Notes: generated by a model from the sequence alone, not told the origin. A stretch of DNA of 64,000 nucleotides from Caproiciproducens sp. NJN-50 (GCF_004103755.1 NZ_CP035283.1:620001-684000); one strand, 5' to 3'. Shown: positions 7,883 through 16,810, counted from the first letter of the stretch. Numbers and translations are program-made.

Positions 7883-9696
7883 AAAGCAGTTCGACCATGC
7901 CCACTCTGGGCCGCCGGCCCGGCGGCGGCGCGCGGCGCTTCGCCCCGAAGGAAAAAGCCAAGAACGCGAAGGGCGTGCTGAAAAGGCTGCTCAGGCTGAT
8001 GCTGCGGTTTCGAAAATCGCTGGTTATCGCCATGCTGTTAACGATCGCCACCTCATCGATTGCCGTTGTGGGGCCGCTGCTGATCGGGAACGCGATCAAC
8101 ACGTTTGACACAAAAACCGCAAGTGTGAATTCGCGGCTTCTTTTTGTCATCCTCGTTTCACTCGTCTCGTGTTATCTGGCCGGCTGGGTCATCGATACGG
8201 TCAACGGCGTTTTAATGACGAGGCTGACGCAGAGATTCATAAAGGATCTCCGCCGTCAGTTTTTTGCGAAACTCCAGAAGCTGCCGCTCAATTTCTATGA
8301 TACGCGCCCGCACGGCGACACCATGAGCCGGATTACGAACGACGTGGACAATGTCAGCAGCACCATATCCCAGGCGACTACTCAGCTGATCGCGAGCGTT
8401 TTCACGATCTGCGGGACGTTTGTGATGATGCTTGTCCTCAGTCCTTTGCTGACCGCCGTCGCGATGGTCGCGATCCCGCTTTTTACCCTGCTTTCCAAAA
8501 CGATCGCCGGCAGAAGCAGGCGGTATTTTCTCGCGCAGCAGCGGGAGCTTGGAACGCTCAACGCGATGATCGAGGAGAGCGTCGTCGGGCTTAAAATGGT
8601 GAAGGCTTTCAACCGGCAGGAAACGGTGCTGTCCGAGTTCCAAACCGTCAACGGCAGGCTCCGCGACGATTCCGCCAAAGCGCAGACCTGGGCGGGCTTC
8701 ATGATGCCGTTCATGAACGTGATCAACAATCTGAATTTCGCGCTGATTGCGGGCGTGGGCGGCGTTCTGACGATCAAAGGGATGGCGACGGTCGGCCTCG
8801 TCGTGAGCTTTCTCACGTATTCCAAACAGTTTGGAACCCCGCTGAACAATCTTGCGGGTATGTTCAACAACATTCAATCCGCCCTGGCAGGCGCGGAAAG
8901 GGTCTTTGAAATCATCGACGAGACCGAGGAGCCGCCTGACCAGGAAACGGCGAAAAATCTGGAAAACGTGCGCGGAGCGGTCGAGTTTCAGAATGTGTCG
9001 TTTTCCTATCTGCCCGGGAAGCCGGTTTTGAAAGACGTCAGCTTTTCCATACAGCCCGGCGAGGTGGTTGCGCTTGTGGGAGAGACCGGAGCAGGCAAGA
9101 CGACGGTCGTCAACCTGCTGACCCGCTTTTACGAGCTTGACAGCGGAAGGATCCTGATCGACGGAAACGATATTGCCGGCGTCGCGCGGGGGTCGCTGCA
9201 CGACTGCTTTTCCGTTGTCCTGCAGGATACCTGCCTGTTCACGGGAACAATTTTTGACAATATCAGGTACTCCAAGCCAGCGGCGGCGGATGAAGAAGTC
9301 GTCCGGGCCGCGAAGCTCGCCCACGCGGACGAGTTTATTACCCGGCTGCCGCAGGGATACCAAACGGCTGTGACCGGCAGCGCAGATAATCTCAGCCTCG
9401 GCCAGCGCCAGCTGATCGCGATCGCGCGGGCTGTTTTATGCGGCGCGCCGATTCTGATCCTGGACGAGGCCACAAGCAGCGTGGATACGAAAACGGAAAA
9501 AGAAATACAGAAAGCGCTGCTTACACTGATGAGGAACCGGACCAGCTTCCTGATCGCCCACCGGCTTTCGACCATACGCGACGCAGACCGGATCATGGTC
9601 ATAGACCATGGCAAAATCCTGGAAATGGGCAACCACAGCGAGCTGATGAGAAGGAGAGGCTTATATTATGATATGGTGATAAGCCAGCTTGGGTAA
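7870..9696 (+). CDS. ABC exporter half-transporter, catalytic subunit (BmrD/TM288-like)
   Basis: The 608-residue protein has six TM segments after a basic N-terminus (residues 1-45 with many Arg/Lys) and an ATPase domain. Walker A is GETGAGKTT, Walker B ends LDEATSSVD with the catalytic Glu, and the switch His is present in IAHRLST. Its signature is LSLGQ rather than LSGGQ. In heterodimers the altered signature pairs across the interface with the Asp-bearing Walker B of the partner, giving one degenerate and one active ATP site. The start overlaps the end of the first subunit by 13 bp, consistent with coupled translation. The substrate is unknown. Confidence 0.9.
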   Translation: MAEIKSSSTMPTLGRRPGGGARRFAPKEKAKNAKGVLKRLLRLMLRFRKSLVIAMLLTIATSSIAVVGPLLIGNAINTFDTKTASVNSRLLFVILVSLVSCYLAGWVIDTVNGVLMTRLTQRFIKDLRRQFFAKLQKLPLNFYDTRPHGDTMSRITNDVDNVSSTISQATTQLIASVFTICGTFVMMLVLSPLLTAVAMVAIPLFTLLSKTIAGRSRRYFLAQQRELGTLNAMIEESVVGLKMVKAFNRQETVLSEFQTVNGRLRDDSAKAQTWAGFMMPFMNVINNLNFALIAGVGGVLTIKGMATVGLVVSFLTYSKQFGTPLNNLAGMFNNIQSALAGAERVFEIIDETEEPPDQETAKNLENVRGAVEFQNVSFSYLPGKPVLKDVSFSIQPGEVVALVGETGAGKTTVVNLLTRFYELDSGRILIDGNDIAGVARGSLHDCFSVVLQDTCLFTGTIFDNIRYSKPAAADEEVVRAAKLAHADEFITRLPQGYQTAVTGSADNLSLGQRQLIAIARAVLCGAPILILDEATSSVDTKTEKEIQKALLTLMRNRTSFLIAHRLSTIRDADRIMVIDHGKILEMGNHSELMRRRGLYYDMVISQLG

Positions 9697-9829
9697 CATG
9701 GCCTGCGGATCGCTTTTTAAGCCGTCAGCGCCCGCTGTCCCCGAAGTCCTGACCAAACGGCAGTCTCTCTGAGGATACCGGCTTTATGGATGATCGAAAA
9801 GAAAATTCCGTATTTTCGCCATTGGGAAC

Positions 9830-9857
9830 TTGACTTGCAGCCGGCTCATAGTATTAT
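9830..9857 (+). promoter_or_regulatory. Probable sigma-A promoter of the aldo/keto reductase operon
   Basis: TTGACT (9830-9835) and TATTAT (9852-9857) are separated by 16 bp. The expected transcript starts about 65 nt before the ATG at 9931. An upstream in-frame extension of the reductase would run through this promoter, which supports the later start. Confidence 0.55.
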
Positions 9858-9930
9858 ACTTTTTGGAGGGGAACAAGAAAGCCGCGTTCTTTTCAGAAAC
9901 AAAAAAATCGTGGGGCAGGGAGAAAAATAT

Positions 9931-10956
9931 ATGAATACCGTAAAATTGGGAAAAACAAATCTTGTTGTCAATAAAAACGGATTCGGGGCGCTCCCCATCC
10001 AGCGGGTGGACAAAAAGAATGCCGTCCGTATCCTGCGGAAGGCATTCGACGGCGGCATCAACTATTACGACTCGGCGCGGGCGTATTCCGACAGCGAGGA
10101 AAAGCTCGGCGCCGCCTTTTCCTGGGTCAGGGACCAGATTGTCATCAGCACAAAAACGGCGGCTGGCAATGCGGAAGGGTTCTGGAAGGATCTGGAGCAG
10201 AGCCTTAGGGATCTTCGGACGGATTACATCGACATCTATCAGTTCCACAACCCGGATTTCTGTCCGAGGCCGGGCGATGAATCCGGTCTCTACGATGCCA
10301 TGCTCAAAGCGCAGGCACAGGGAAAAATACGGTTTATCGGCATTACAAACCACAGGCTGTCGGTTGCGAAGGAGGCGGCGGACTCCGGCCTGTATGATAC
10401 GATCCAGTTCCCTTTCAGCTATCTTTCCACCGGCGCGGACCTGAAAATCGTGGAAGCCTGCAGGGACAACGGGATCGGCTTTATTGCCATGAAAGCCCTG
10501 TCGGGCGGCCTGATCACGGATTCCGCAATGGCTTACGCCTATCTGGAGCAATTTGACAATGTCGAGCCGATCTGGGGGATCCAGCGCGGAAGCGAATTGG
10601 ATGAATTCCTTTCCTATCAGGACCGTCCTCCGGTCCTGTCGGAGGAGATGAAGCGGCGGGTCGAGTCCGACAGAAAAGAGCTTGCCGGAGAGTTCTGCCG
10701 CGGATGCGGCTATTGCATGCCGTGCCCGGCGGAAATATCCATCAATACCTGCGCAAGGATGAGCCTTCTGCTTCGGCGCGCTCCGCAGGAATCGTATCTG
10801 TCGGAAAAATGGCAGAAGGAAATGAAAAAAATTGAAAACTGTCTCCACTGCAACCAATGCATGAGCAAGTGCCCTTACGGATTAAATACACCGGATCTGC
10901 TGAAAAAGAATTATGAGGATTATCAGACATTTTTAAAGCCTGTTTGTCAGGAGTAA
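9931..10956 (+). CDS. Aldo/keto reductase with C-terminal 4Fe-4S domain
   Basis: The 341-residue protein joins an aldo/keto reductase barrel (residues 1-255: GGINYYDSARAYSDSE with the catalytic Asp/Tyr region, then KTAAG and FHNPDF) to a ferredoxin-like tail. The tail has CRGCGYCMPCP near residue 255 and CLHCNQCMSKCP near residue 305, enough cysteines for two 4Fe-4S clusters. Such fused reductases are frequent in anaerobes and are thought to pass electrons from ferredoxin-type carriers to carbonyl substrates; the substrate is unknown. I chose the ATG at 9931, which has GGGAG upstream. An OsmC-like gene follows after 14 bp, so the pair may be a redox or detoxification operon. Confidence 0.88.
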   Translation: MNTVKLGKTNLVVNKNGFGALPIQRVDKKNAVRILRKAFDGGINYYDSARAYSDSEEKLGAAFSWVRDQIVISTKTAAGNAEGFWKDLEQSLRDLRTDYIDIYQFHNPDFCPRPGDESGLYDAMLKAQAQGKIRFIGITNHRLSVAKEAADSGLYDTIQFPFSYLSTGADLKIVEACRDNGIGFIAMKALSGGLITDSAMAYAYLEQFDNVEPIWGIQRGSELDEFLSYQDRPPVLSEEMKRRVESDRKELAGEFCRGCGYCMPCPAEISINTCARMSLLLRRAPQESYLSEKWQKEMKKIENCLHCNQCMSKCPYGLNTPDLLKKNYEDYQTFLKPVCQE

Positions 10957-10970
10957 AGGAGAAAGCGGAT

Positions 10971-11354
10971 ATGGTTATTTCCAAAAGCAGAAGCGAAAAT
11001 TACTGTACAGAAATTTCGAATCAGACCGCGATAATCTTCTCGGATGTCAAAGAGGACAAGGGCGGAAGCGGGCGGTACTTCCGGCCGGATGAACTGCTGT
11101 GTTCGTCGCTGGCCTCCTGCCTCAATATGACGATCCGGATGGGGCTGGATCACCGGAAAATAGAATATGATCAGATCGTCGTCAAAGTCGATTTGGACCA
11201 AAGCGACGAAAATAAAACGAAATTTCTGATCGATGTGGATGTTACCGGCGGCATTTCGGAAGAGACAAGACAGCTTGTCAAAAGACTGGCCGGCGCATGC
11301 CCGATCAGAAAGGCCCTGTCAAAGCAGATCGAATTTGAAGCGATGCAAAAATAA
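10971..11354 (+). CDS. OsmC/Ohr-family protein
   Basis: The 127-residue protein has the OsmC fold signature: a Cys in the helix SSLASCLNMT near residue 50 and a second Cys in GACPIRKAL near residue 113, the pair that reduces organic hydroperoxides in this family. The ATG at 10971 has AAAGGAG upstream; a longer reading would start at a TTG inside the end of the reductase gene. It is the second gene of a two-gene unit ending in a strong terminator. A peroxide or reactive-sulfur role is known for the family; the exact substrate here is open. Confidence 0.82.
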   Translation: MVISKSRSENYCTEISNQTAIIFSDVKEDKGGSGRYFRPDELLCSSLASCLNMTIRMGLDHRKIEYDQIVVKVDLDQSDENKTKFLIDVDVTGGISEETRQLVKRLAGACPIRKALSKQIEFEAMQK

Positions 11355-11359
11355 TACAA

Positions 11360-11398
11360 AAGACCTCCCGCCGCATTATGACTGTGGCGGGAGGTCTT
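11360..11398. terminator. Bidirectional terminator between osmC-like and panE
   Basis: A 12-bp or longer stem (AGACCTCCCGCC with its complement) spans 11360-11397. It is followed by T-rich sequence on both strands, serving the convergent OsmC (+) and PanE (-) genes. Confidence 0.85.
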
Positions 11399-11429
11399 CT
11401 CGTTCTGGAAATCCCGCTTTTCCAGGGGT

Positions 11430-12347
11430 TCAGCATCCGTACATTGCCTCAATGGAACGCAGAAGCAAAAGCAGCACATGGTTGACCGGGGTCGGGACGT
11501 TCAGCTTTTTCCCCAACTCTTCCACTGTCCCGGCGAAATAGTCAACCTCCGTGCGGCGTCCCGCTTCCACATCCTGCAGCATGGAGGTTTTTCCCTGCGG
11601 TGAAAAATTCCCCATTGCCCCCTCGAATTCCAGGACGTCCTTTTCATCCAGATGAATGCCGGAAGCCTTCGCCAGCGCGACGACTTCCATCATCGCTTCG
11701 CGGAACAAGGCCAGGGTGGAGGGGACCGTGGTGATCTTTCCATAGGGGGAACGGGTTGCCGCGGATACCTGGTTGACGCCGACGTTCAGCATCCACTTTT
11801 TCCAGACCGCGCGCACCATATCCTCGCAAACCTCCGCCTGAATCCCCGCGTTGACCAAATAGCTGCGCACGGCGGCAACCTCGGGCGAAAGCGCGGCGTT
11901 CGCGGCTTCCCCGAACTGAATGACGCCGTCTTTGGTATGTGCGACTCCGTCTTCCGTGCGAACGGCGTCGATATAAATGGCAAGCCCGTAAAAAACCCTG
12001 TTCTTCGGAAAAGCTTCCTTCAGACGCTCCCGCGCGGTCACGCCGTTCAGGAGCGGAAGCAGCACCGTCCCGGGGCCGACAAATCCGCGGATATCGCGGA
12101 TTGCCTCGTCAAGCTGGTAGTTTTTGACACACACAAGAATCAAATCGGCTGCAAAGTCCATGCCGGGTTCTTTGACCTGCGGAAAAAAAGGAACGCCGTT
12201 GACCTTTACGCCGCTTTTTCTCAGGCGCTCCGCGCGCGCGCCGCCGGCGACGGCCGCGAAATTCCGGCCGTAAGCCCGGTGAAGCAGATTGCCATAGACC
12301 GACCCGATCGCTCCCAGGCCGATAATTGCGGCATTTTTGATTTCCAT
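11430..12347 (-). CDS. panE: 2-dehydropantoate 2-reductase family protein
   Basis: The 305-residue protein begins with the NADP-binding GLGAIGSVYG motif. It then has VCVKNYQLDEA, the ketopantoate-reductase Lys-bearing segment, and NGV at the end of the cofactor domain. The helical C-terminal domain contains the second catalytic region, KKWMLNVGVNQVSA. The family reduces ketopantoate to pantoate for coenzyme A synthesis, but some members act on other 2-oxoacids. No other pantothenate gene is nearby, so the specific role is inferred. The ATG at 12347 has GGAGGG five bp upstream. It is transcribed alone, convergent with the OsmC gene. Confidence 0.82.
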   Translation of the reverse strand: MEIKNAAIIGLGAIGSVYGNLLHRAYGRNFAAVAGGARAERLRKSGVKVNGVPFFPQVKEPGMDFAADLILVCVKNYQLDEAIRDIRGFVGPGTVLLPLLNGVTARERLKEAFPKNRVFYGLAIYIDAVRTEDGVAHTKDGVIQFGEAANAALSPEVAAVRSYLVNAGIQAEVCEDMVRAVWKKWMLNVGVNQVSAATRSPYGKITTVPSTLALFREAMMEVVALAKASGIHLDEKDVLEFEGAMGNFSPQGKTSMLQDVEAGRRTEVDYFAGTVEELGKKLNVPTPVNHVLLLLLRSIEAMYGC

Positions 12348-12520
12348 AGTAACCCTCCATAGCAGTACTTCGCCGGGCTGAAGGCAGGCCCGCCCGGATG
12401 CTTTTCAACGTGGCCGCCTGAAATTTTCACTGCATCCATTATATCCCGATTTTCGAAGCGATGCAATGCGAAAAGACCGGCCCGGACCGCATCGACTCAT
12501 CTCATCCGCATCCAGCCGGA

Positions 12521-14521
12521 TTAAGCGCCCTGGCCTTCGCCGCTTTGGATGTTCAGCTGGAATTTGCCGACCAGCGATTTCAGAACCTGAGCCTGCCCGG
12601 ACAGTTCCTCGCTTGCGGCGGCGCTTTCCTCCGCCGTGGCGGAATTGGTCTGTACCACATCCGAAATCTGCGTGACGCCTGAGGATACCTGGCCGACCGC
12701 GTCGGACTGCTGCAGGGTAGCGCCGGAGATACTGTCGACCCTCTCCGAAACAGTCTGGATGCTTTCGACAACGGCGGACAACGATTCCGCGGTCTGGTTC
12801 GCAATCTTTGAACCTTCTTCCACCAAATGCATGGTGTTCTCGATCAATACGGTTGTGTCTTTAGCCGCCTCCGAGCTTTTGCCGGCCAGATTTCTGACTT
12901 CATCCGCCACGACCGCAAACCCTTTGCCCGCATCGCCGGCCCTGGCGGCCTCGACCGCGGCATTCAGGGCCAGAATGTTGGTCTGGAAAGCGATATTCTG
13001 AATAGTTTTGATGATCTTTCCGATTTGATTGGAGGATTCGCTGATCCGGTCCATGGCGGAGACCATCTCCCCCATGTGCCCGTTGCTCGCTTCGATCTCA
13101 GACCTGACACGGCCCATATTGCCGCTTGCCTCCGCGGCGTCCCGCGCGTTTTGTTTCACATGGTTCGAGATTTCGGCAATCGTCTTTGACAGCTCCTCAA
13201 TGGAACCCGCCTGTTCCGAGGAACCCTGAGCCAGCGCCTGCGCCCCGGCGGAAACCTGTTGGGAGCCGCTCGCAATCTGATCGGAGGAACCGTTGATCTC
13301 GGACAGGATGCCGTTCAGAGCTTCTATGATAAAGGCAAGGGATTTCTGGATGGGAATAAAATCCCCCTCAAAATTTTTTTGGGCCTGCACGCACATGTTC
13401 CCGTAAGCGACCTCGTGAAGCACGTGAGAGATTTCCTCAATGTAGCCGCGCAGCCCCAATACGGTTTTGTTCAGCGAAGAAGCCAGAACCGCCGTTTCAT
13501 CCCTGGCTTTGACTTCGACGGTGTCAGTATGCAGATCTCCGGCCGACAAAAGCTTCAGCCTGTCGCATACGGTCAGAATCGGGTTGGCGATCGACCTTGA
13601 GAGCACAGTGGAGAGGATGACCCCAAGAACGATGCACAGCAGCGACGCCAAGCCGAGGCCGAAAACGGACAGCCAGATCGGCGAAGTCATTTCTACGATC
13701 GGCGCCACAACGCCGAAAGCCCAGCCGTCCGTATCCTTGATGGGGGCATAATAGCAGATCCGGTCTCCCGTCTCGTATGAATAGACTTCCACTCCGCTTT
13801 TGCCCTGAGCCATATGCTGGTAAACGACGGCGGCGGTGGCATACGTGGAGTCGGTCTTGGCCATTTGAATGAAGTTCGTCCGGCTTTCCACCAGCGCGGG
13901 CCGGATGTTTGCGATCAGGGTCCCTTCCTTGTCGGTGATAAAGACATTCCCGGTTGTTCCGATCACGATATTTTTGATAATGCTGCTGTAAACCTGCGGG
14001 TCGAGGGTGGCCATGACGATCCCCTGATAATCATTGTCGTTGGAAACCGGGGCGCAGGCGATTACGCAGAGTTTTTTGTTGATATCGTACGTGGTTCCGG
14101 AAAGATAGGTTTCCCCTGAGAGCGCCTTTTTGAAATATTCCTGATCGGCGATGTTTTTGCCGTTCAGCGAAGCGTCGTCGCTGAAAATTGTTCCGCTGCC
14201 GTTCACAAGGCTCAGGGTCTGGTAGCCCATCTGCTGTTTTTTGGTGTCGAGCATCTTCAGGAGATCGGACGGGGAGACACCCGATTTTCCGATTTCGCTG
14301 GATTCCGCGACGGACCGGATGTTGAGCTTCATATTGTTCAGAGAGGTATCGATTGCGATGTTTGCCGTCTGGCCGATGGATTTCAGGTCGCTCTCCACGT
14401 TTTTCGTGATGCCTTTGTAACTTGCGTAGATTCCGACGGCGAGATTCAGTACGGAAGTCACAAATATAATTCCAACAATGCATACAATCAGCTTTTTCTT
14501 CAGCGATTTAAACCTTTTCAT
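12521..14521 (-). CDS. Methyl-accepting chemotaxis protein with dCache-type sensor domain
   Basis: The 666-residue receptor has TM1 at residues 9-34, an extracellular sensor of about 245 residues that fits a dCache fold, and TM2 at about 281-307. A HAMP domain follows, then a long helical signalling domain. The kinase-contact hairpin tip reads NILALNAAVEAARAGDAGKG, the universal MCP motif. It should sense a small ligand, often an amino acid for this sensor type, and signal through CheA/CheW encoded elsewhere. The ATG at 14521 has AAAGGAAG upstream; an 18-codon extension lacks one. A sigma-D-type promoter precedes it, so it is probably co-expressed with flagellar genes. Confidence 0.93.
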   Translation of the reverse strand: MKRFKSLKKKLIVCIVGIIFVTSVLNLAVGIYASYKGITKNVESDLKSIGQTANIAIDTSLNNMKLNIRSVAESSEIGKSGVSPSDLLKMLDTKKQQMGYQTLSLVNGSGTIFSDDASLNGKNIADQEYFKKALSGETYLSGTTYDINKKLCVIACAPVSNDNDYQGIVMATLDPQVYSSIIKNIVIGTTGNVFITDKEGTLIANIRPALVESRTNFIQMAKTDSTYATAAVVYQHMAQGKSGVEVYSYETGDRICYYAPIKDTDGWAFGVVAPIVEMTSPIWLSVFGLGLASLLCIVLGVILSTVLSRSIANPILTVCDRLKLLSAGDLHTDTVEVKARDETAVLASSLNKTVLGLRGYIEEISHVLHEVAYGNMCVQAQKNFEGDFIPIQKSLAFIIEALNGILSEINGSSDQIASGSQQVSAGAQALAQGSSEQAGSIEELSKTIAEISNHVKQNARDAAEASGNMGRVRSEIEASNGHMGEMVSAMDRISESSNQIGKIIKTIQNIAFQTNILALNAAVEAARAGDAGKGFAVVADEVRNLAGKSSEAAKDTTVLIENTMHLVEEGSKIANQTAESLSAVVESIQTVSERVDSISGATLQQSDAVGQVSSGVTQISDVVQTNSATAEESAAASEELSGQAQVLKSLVGKFQLNIQSGEGQGA

Positions 14522-14600
14522 ACAGATACTTCCTTTGATTAGATTTTGCAGCGCTGCTCCTGCTTGGAATTTCATTGCTGAAAATAACCCTATATTTCCT

Positions 14601-14627
14601 ATATCGTCAGAATTTTACAATAATTTA
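14601..14627 (-). promoter_or_regulatory. Sigma-D (motility sigma) promoter of the chemoreceptor gene
   Basis: On the minus strand TAAA (14624-14627), a 15-bp spacer and GACGATAT (14601-14608) match the sigma-D consensus TAAA-N15-GCCGATAT at all but one position. It lies about 80 bp before the ATG. This implies a motile organism with a flagellar regulon elsewhere in the genome. Confidence 0.65.
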
Positions 14628-14748
14628 ATATTTCTTCGACAAATACTACAATTAATTTTACGAATAAGTTTGATATTTATTTAAATTTTCCAGACGCCAT
14701 CGGACATAATAAATACATATTTGCCTCCGGCGCGGCGGCAGACAAAAA

Positions 14749-14783
14749 GCCGCCCCGTCATGAATTCGTCATGGCGGAGCGGC
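14749..14783 (-). terminator. Terminator after the PLP decarboxylase gene
   Basis: An imperfect 15-bp stem (14749-14763 with 14769-14783) is followed on the minus strand by TTTTTGTC. It lies 26 bp past the decarboxylase stop. Confidence 0.65.
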
Positions 14784-14808
14784 CGAGCCGGATCGTACTA
14801 TGGAAAAA

Positions 14809-16065
14809 TTATTTTTTCGGCAGACCGGGGAAATCGAGCGTCGCGAAATAGTCGGCGGGGGTTTCGGCGCGGCGGATCAGGTCAAAGGAACCGTCTTCGT
14901 GAAGAAGAACCTCCGCGCTGCGGAGCTTTCCATTGTAGTTGTAGCCCATGGAATGCCCGTGCGCGCCCGCGTCGTGGATGACGAGCAGATCGCCCATGTC
15001 GATTTTCGGCAGCATCCGGTCTACGGCGAATTTATCGTTGTTTTCGCACAGGCCGCCCGTCACATCGTACTTGTGGTCGCAGGGCGCGTCCTCCTTGCCC
15101 ATGACCGTGATGTGGTGGTAAGCCCCGTACATCGCGGGGCGCATCAGGTTGGCCGCGCAGGCGTCCAGCCCGATATATTCCTTGTAGATGTGCTTTTCCC
15201 GGATGGCTTTTGCGGCTAAAATACCGTAGGGGCCCAGCATGAAACGGCCCATTTCCGTGTAAATCGAGACGTCGCCCATGCCCGCGGGCACCAGGATCTG
15301 CTCGTAGACCTTTTTGACCTGGCGTCCGATTTTCAGAATGTCCGGAGGGGTCTGGTCCGGGCGGTAGGCAACGCCGACGCCGCCGGACAGATTGATGAAG
15401 GAAATATGAGCGCCGGTTTCCCGGTGCAGGTCGACCGCCAGCTGAAACAGGATCCCGGCGAGGGCGGGATAGTATTCGTCCCCGGTCGTGTTGCTGGCGA
15501 GGAATGCGTGGATACCGAAATGCTCTGCCCCCAGCCGCATCAGCTTTTTGAACCCTTCCGCCATCTGCTCGCGGGTGAAACCGTATTTCGCCTCGCCGGG
15601 GTTGTCCATGATCGCGTTGCTCGCCTTGAAGACCCCGCCGGGGTTGTAGCGGCAGCTGATGGTTTCCGGGATGCCGGCGAGACGGTCCAGAATGTCGATG
15701 TGGGTGAAATCGTCCAGATTGATGGTCGCGCCCAGCTTCGCGGCGAGGAGAAAGTCCTCGTCCGGCGTGTCGTTGGAGGAAAACATGATTTCCCGCCCTT
15801 TCAGGCCGGCCGCGTCGGACAGCATCAATTCGGTCAGGGAGGAACAGTCCGCGCCGCAGCCCTCTTTTTTCAGCAGCCGGAGCAGATAGGGATTCGGGGT
15901 GGCCTTGACCGCGAAATATTCCCGGTAACCCGGATTCCAGGAAAACGCCTTCCTGATTTTTCTCGCGTTTTCCCGGATGCCCTTCTCATCGTACAGATAA
16001 AAAGGGGTTGGGAACTCCTTCTCGATTTCTTTCAGCTTTTCCAGTGTGACAAAAGGCTTTTTCAT
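14809..16065 (-). CDS. lysA: Diaminopimelate decarboxylase-like PLP enzyme (alanine racemase fold III)
   Basis: The 418-residue protein has the fold-III decarboxylase layout. The PLP Lys is in YFAVKATPNP near residue 53, the glycine loop in SGGVGVAY near 232, and GGLCENNDKFA follows near 345. Typical LysA proteins decarboxylate meso-diaminopimelate to lysine. Here several usually conserved spots differ: EMGR instead of EPGR, CENND instead of CESGD, and GAHGHSMGYNYN instead of GAYGFSMASNYN. It may therefore be a divergent LysA or an enzyme for another carboxy-amino acid. It starts 5 bp after a TrmB-like regulator gene and shares its promoter; no other lysine gene is nearby. Confidence 0.72.
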   Translation of the reverse strand: MKKPFVTLEKLKEIEKEFPTPFYLYDEKGIRENARKIRKAFSWNPGYREYFAVKATPNPYLLRLLKKEGCGADCSSLTELMLSDAAGLKGREIMFSSNDTPDEDFLLAAKLGATINLDDFTHIDILDRLAGIPETISCRYNPGGVFKASNAIMDNPGEAKYGFTREQMAEGFKKLMRLGAEHFGIHAFLASNTTGDEYYPALAGILFQLAVDLHRETGAHISFINLSGGVGVAYRPDQTPPDILKIGRQVKKVYEQILVPAGMGDVSIYTEMGRFMLGPYGILAAKAIREKHIYKEYIGLDACAANLMRPAMYGAYHHITVMGKEDAPCDHKYDVTGGLCENNDKFAVDRMLPKIDMGDLLVIHDAGAHGHSMGYNYNGKLRSAEVLLHEDGSFDLIRRAETPADYFATLDFPGLPKK

Positions 16066-16070
16066 CCTGT

Positions 16071-16784
16071 TTACTCCCTTCCCTTGGTCAATTCGATCAG
16101 CCTGATCTCGTTTTTCAGGTCTTCCTTGAACAGGCTGACCAGGTTATCTTTGCTGGAATAGAGACAGGTCGAGTTTTCGCCGTCGTCCAGGTCCCCGGTC
16201 AGGACGCTGCCCGAATCCACGATCAGCCGGATCTGTCTCTGCTTTCGCTCCGTGCAGTAAACGGTGGCGCCGGGCAGGTCGAGAGGCCGGTCGGTGATGA
16301 CGACGACTTTCAGTCCGCGCCCCGCCATATCGCGCAGCTCCGGCAGAATCCGTTCCGTCAGTTCCGCGGACATGGAGGCGTAGACCCGCTCCCTTGCCCC
16401 ATGCAGAAGGTTCCTCATTTTCAGCAGAATCTGTTTTTCGCCTGCGATGGTGATGTATCCTCCGGAGTCCTTCCTGCGCTTCGGCTGCATTTGGCCCAGT
16501 TCTCCGGCGTCTTTCTGCAGGTTGTAAATGCAGTTGCCGCAGAATTCCTCAAGGGGAACCGGCGCGTACCGGGTCGCGGCGCCTTCCACCAATCTGGCCG
16601 CCCCTTTTTCCACCAGCCCGGACAGCGCCGAATAAGTGTTGGAGCGGGAGATTCCCGTGACCTTTGCGGCTTCATAGCCGGTCAGGTCGCCCTGCGAGAG
16701 CAGAGCCAGGTAAATTTTTGCCTCCTGCTGCGTCAGGCCGAAATGGGTCAGAAGTGAAACCGATTCCGTATCGTCGCCCCCTAT
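16071..16784 (-). CDS. TrmB-family transcriptional regulator, start codon non-canonical (ATA or CTG)
   Basis: Translation of the frame upstream of the first GTG (16613) gives a classic TrmB winged helix: GLTQQEAKIYLALLSQGDLT, then GYEAAKVTGISRSNTYSAL and a wing EKGAARLVEG. A GTG start would delete the helix-turn-helix. The open frame reaches back to a stop at 16796-16798. No ATG, GTG or TTG lies in that stretch. ATA at 16784 has AAAGGA five bp upstream; CTG at 16751 is the alternative. The C-terminal part (residues about 100-237) resembles the TrmB ligand domain. The short gap to the decarboxylase gene and an operator on its own promoter suggest autoregulation and control of that enzyme. The start is uncertain; a base error changing ATG to ATA is possible. 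Confidence 0.75.
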   Translation of the reverse strand: MGGDDTESVSLLTHFGLTQQEAKIYLALLSQGDLTGYEAAKVTGISRSNTYSALSGLVEKGAARLVEGAATRYAPVPLEEFCGNCIYNLQKDAGELGQMQPKRRKDSGGYITIAGEKQILLKMRNLLHGARERVYASMSAELTERILPELRDMAGRGLKVVVITDRPLDLPGATVYCTERKQRQIRLIVDSGSVLTGDLDDGENSTCLYSSKDNLVSLFKEDLKNEIRLIELTKGRE

Positions 16785-16810
16785 AGTATTCCTTTATAGG
16801 AACACTATAG
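16781..16810. promoter_or_regulatory. Inverted-repeat operator over the -10 box and transcript start of the TrmB-like gene
   Basis: Arms of 12 bp (CTATAGTATTCC at 16781-16792 and GGAACACTATAG at 16799-16810) match at 11 of 12 positions around a 6-bp centre. One arm contains the -10 box and the other the start region, so a bound dimer would block both transcription and the first codons. Autorepression by the TrmB-like protein is the simplest reading. Confidence 0.65.
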
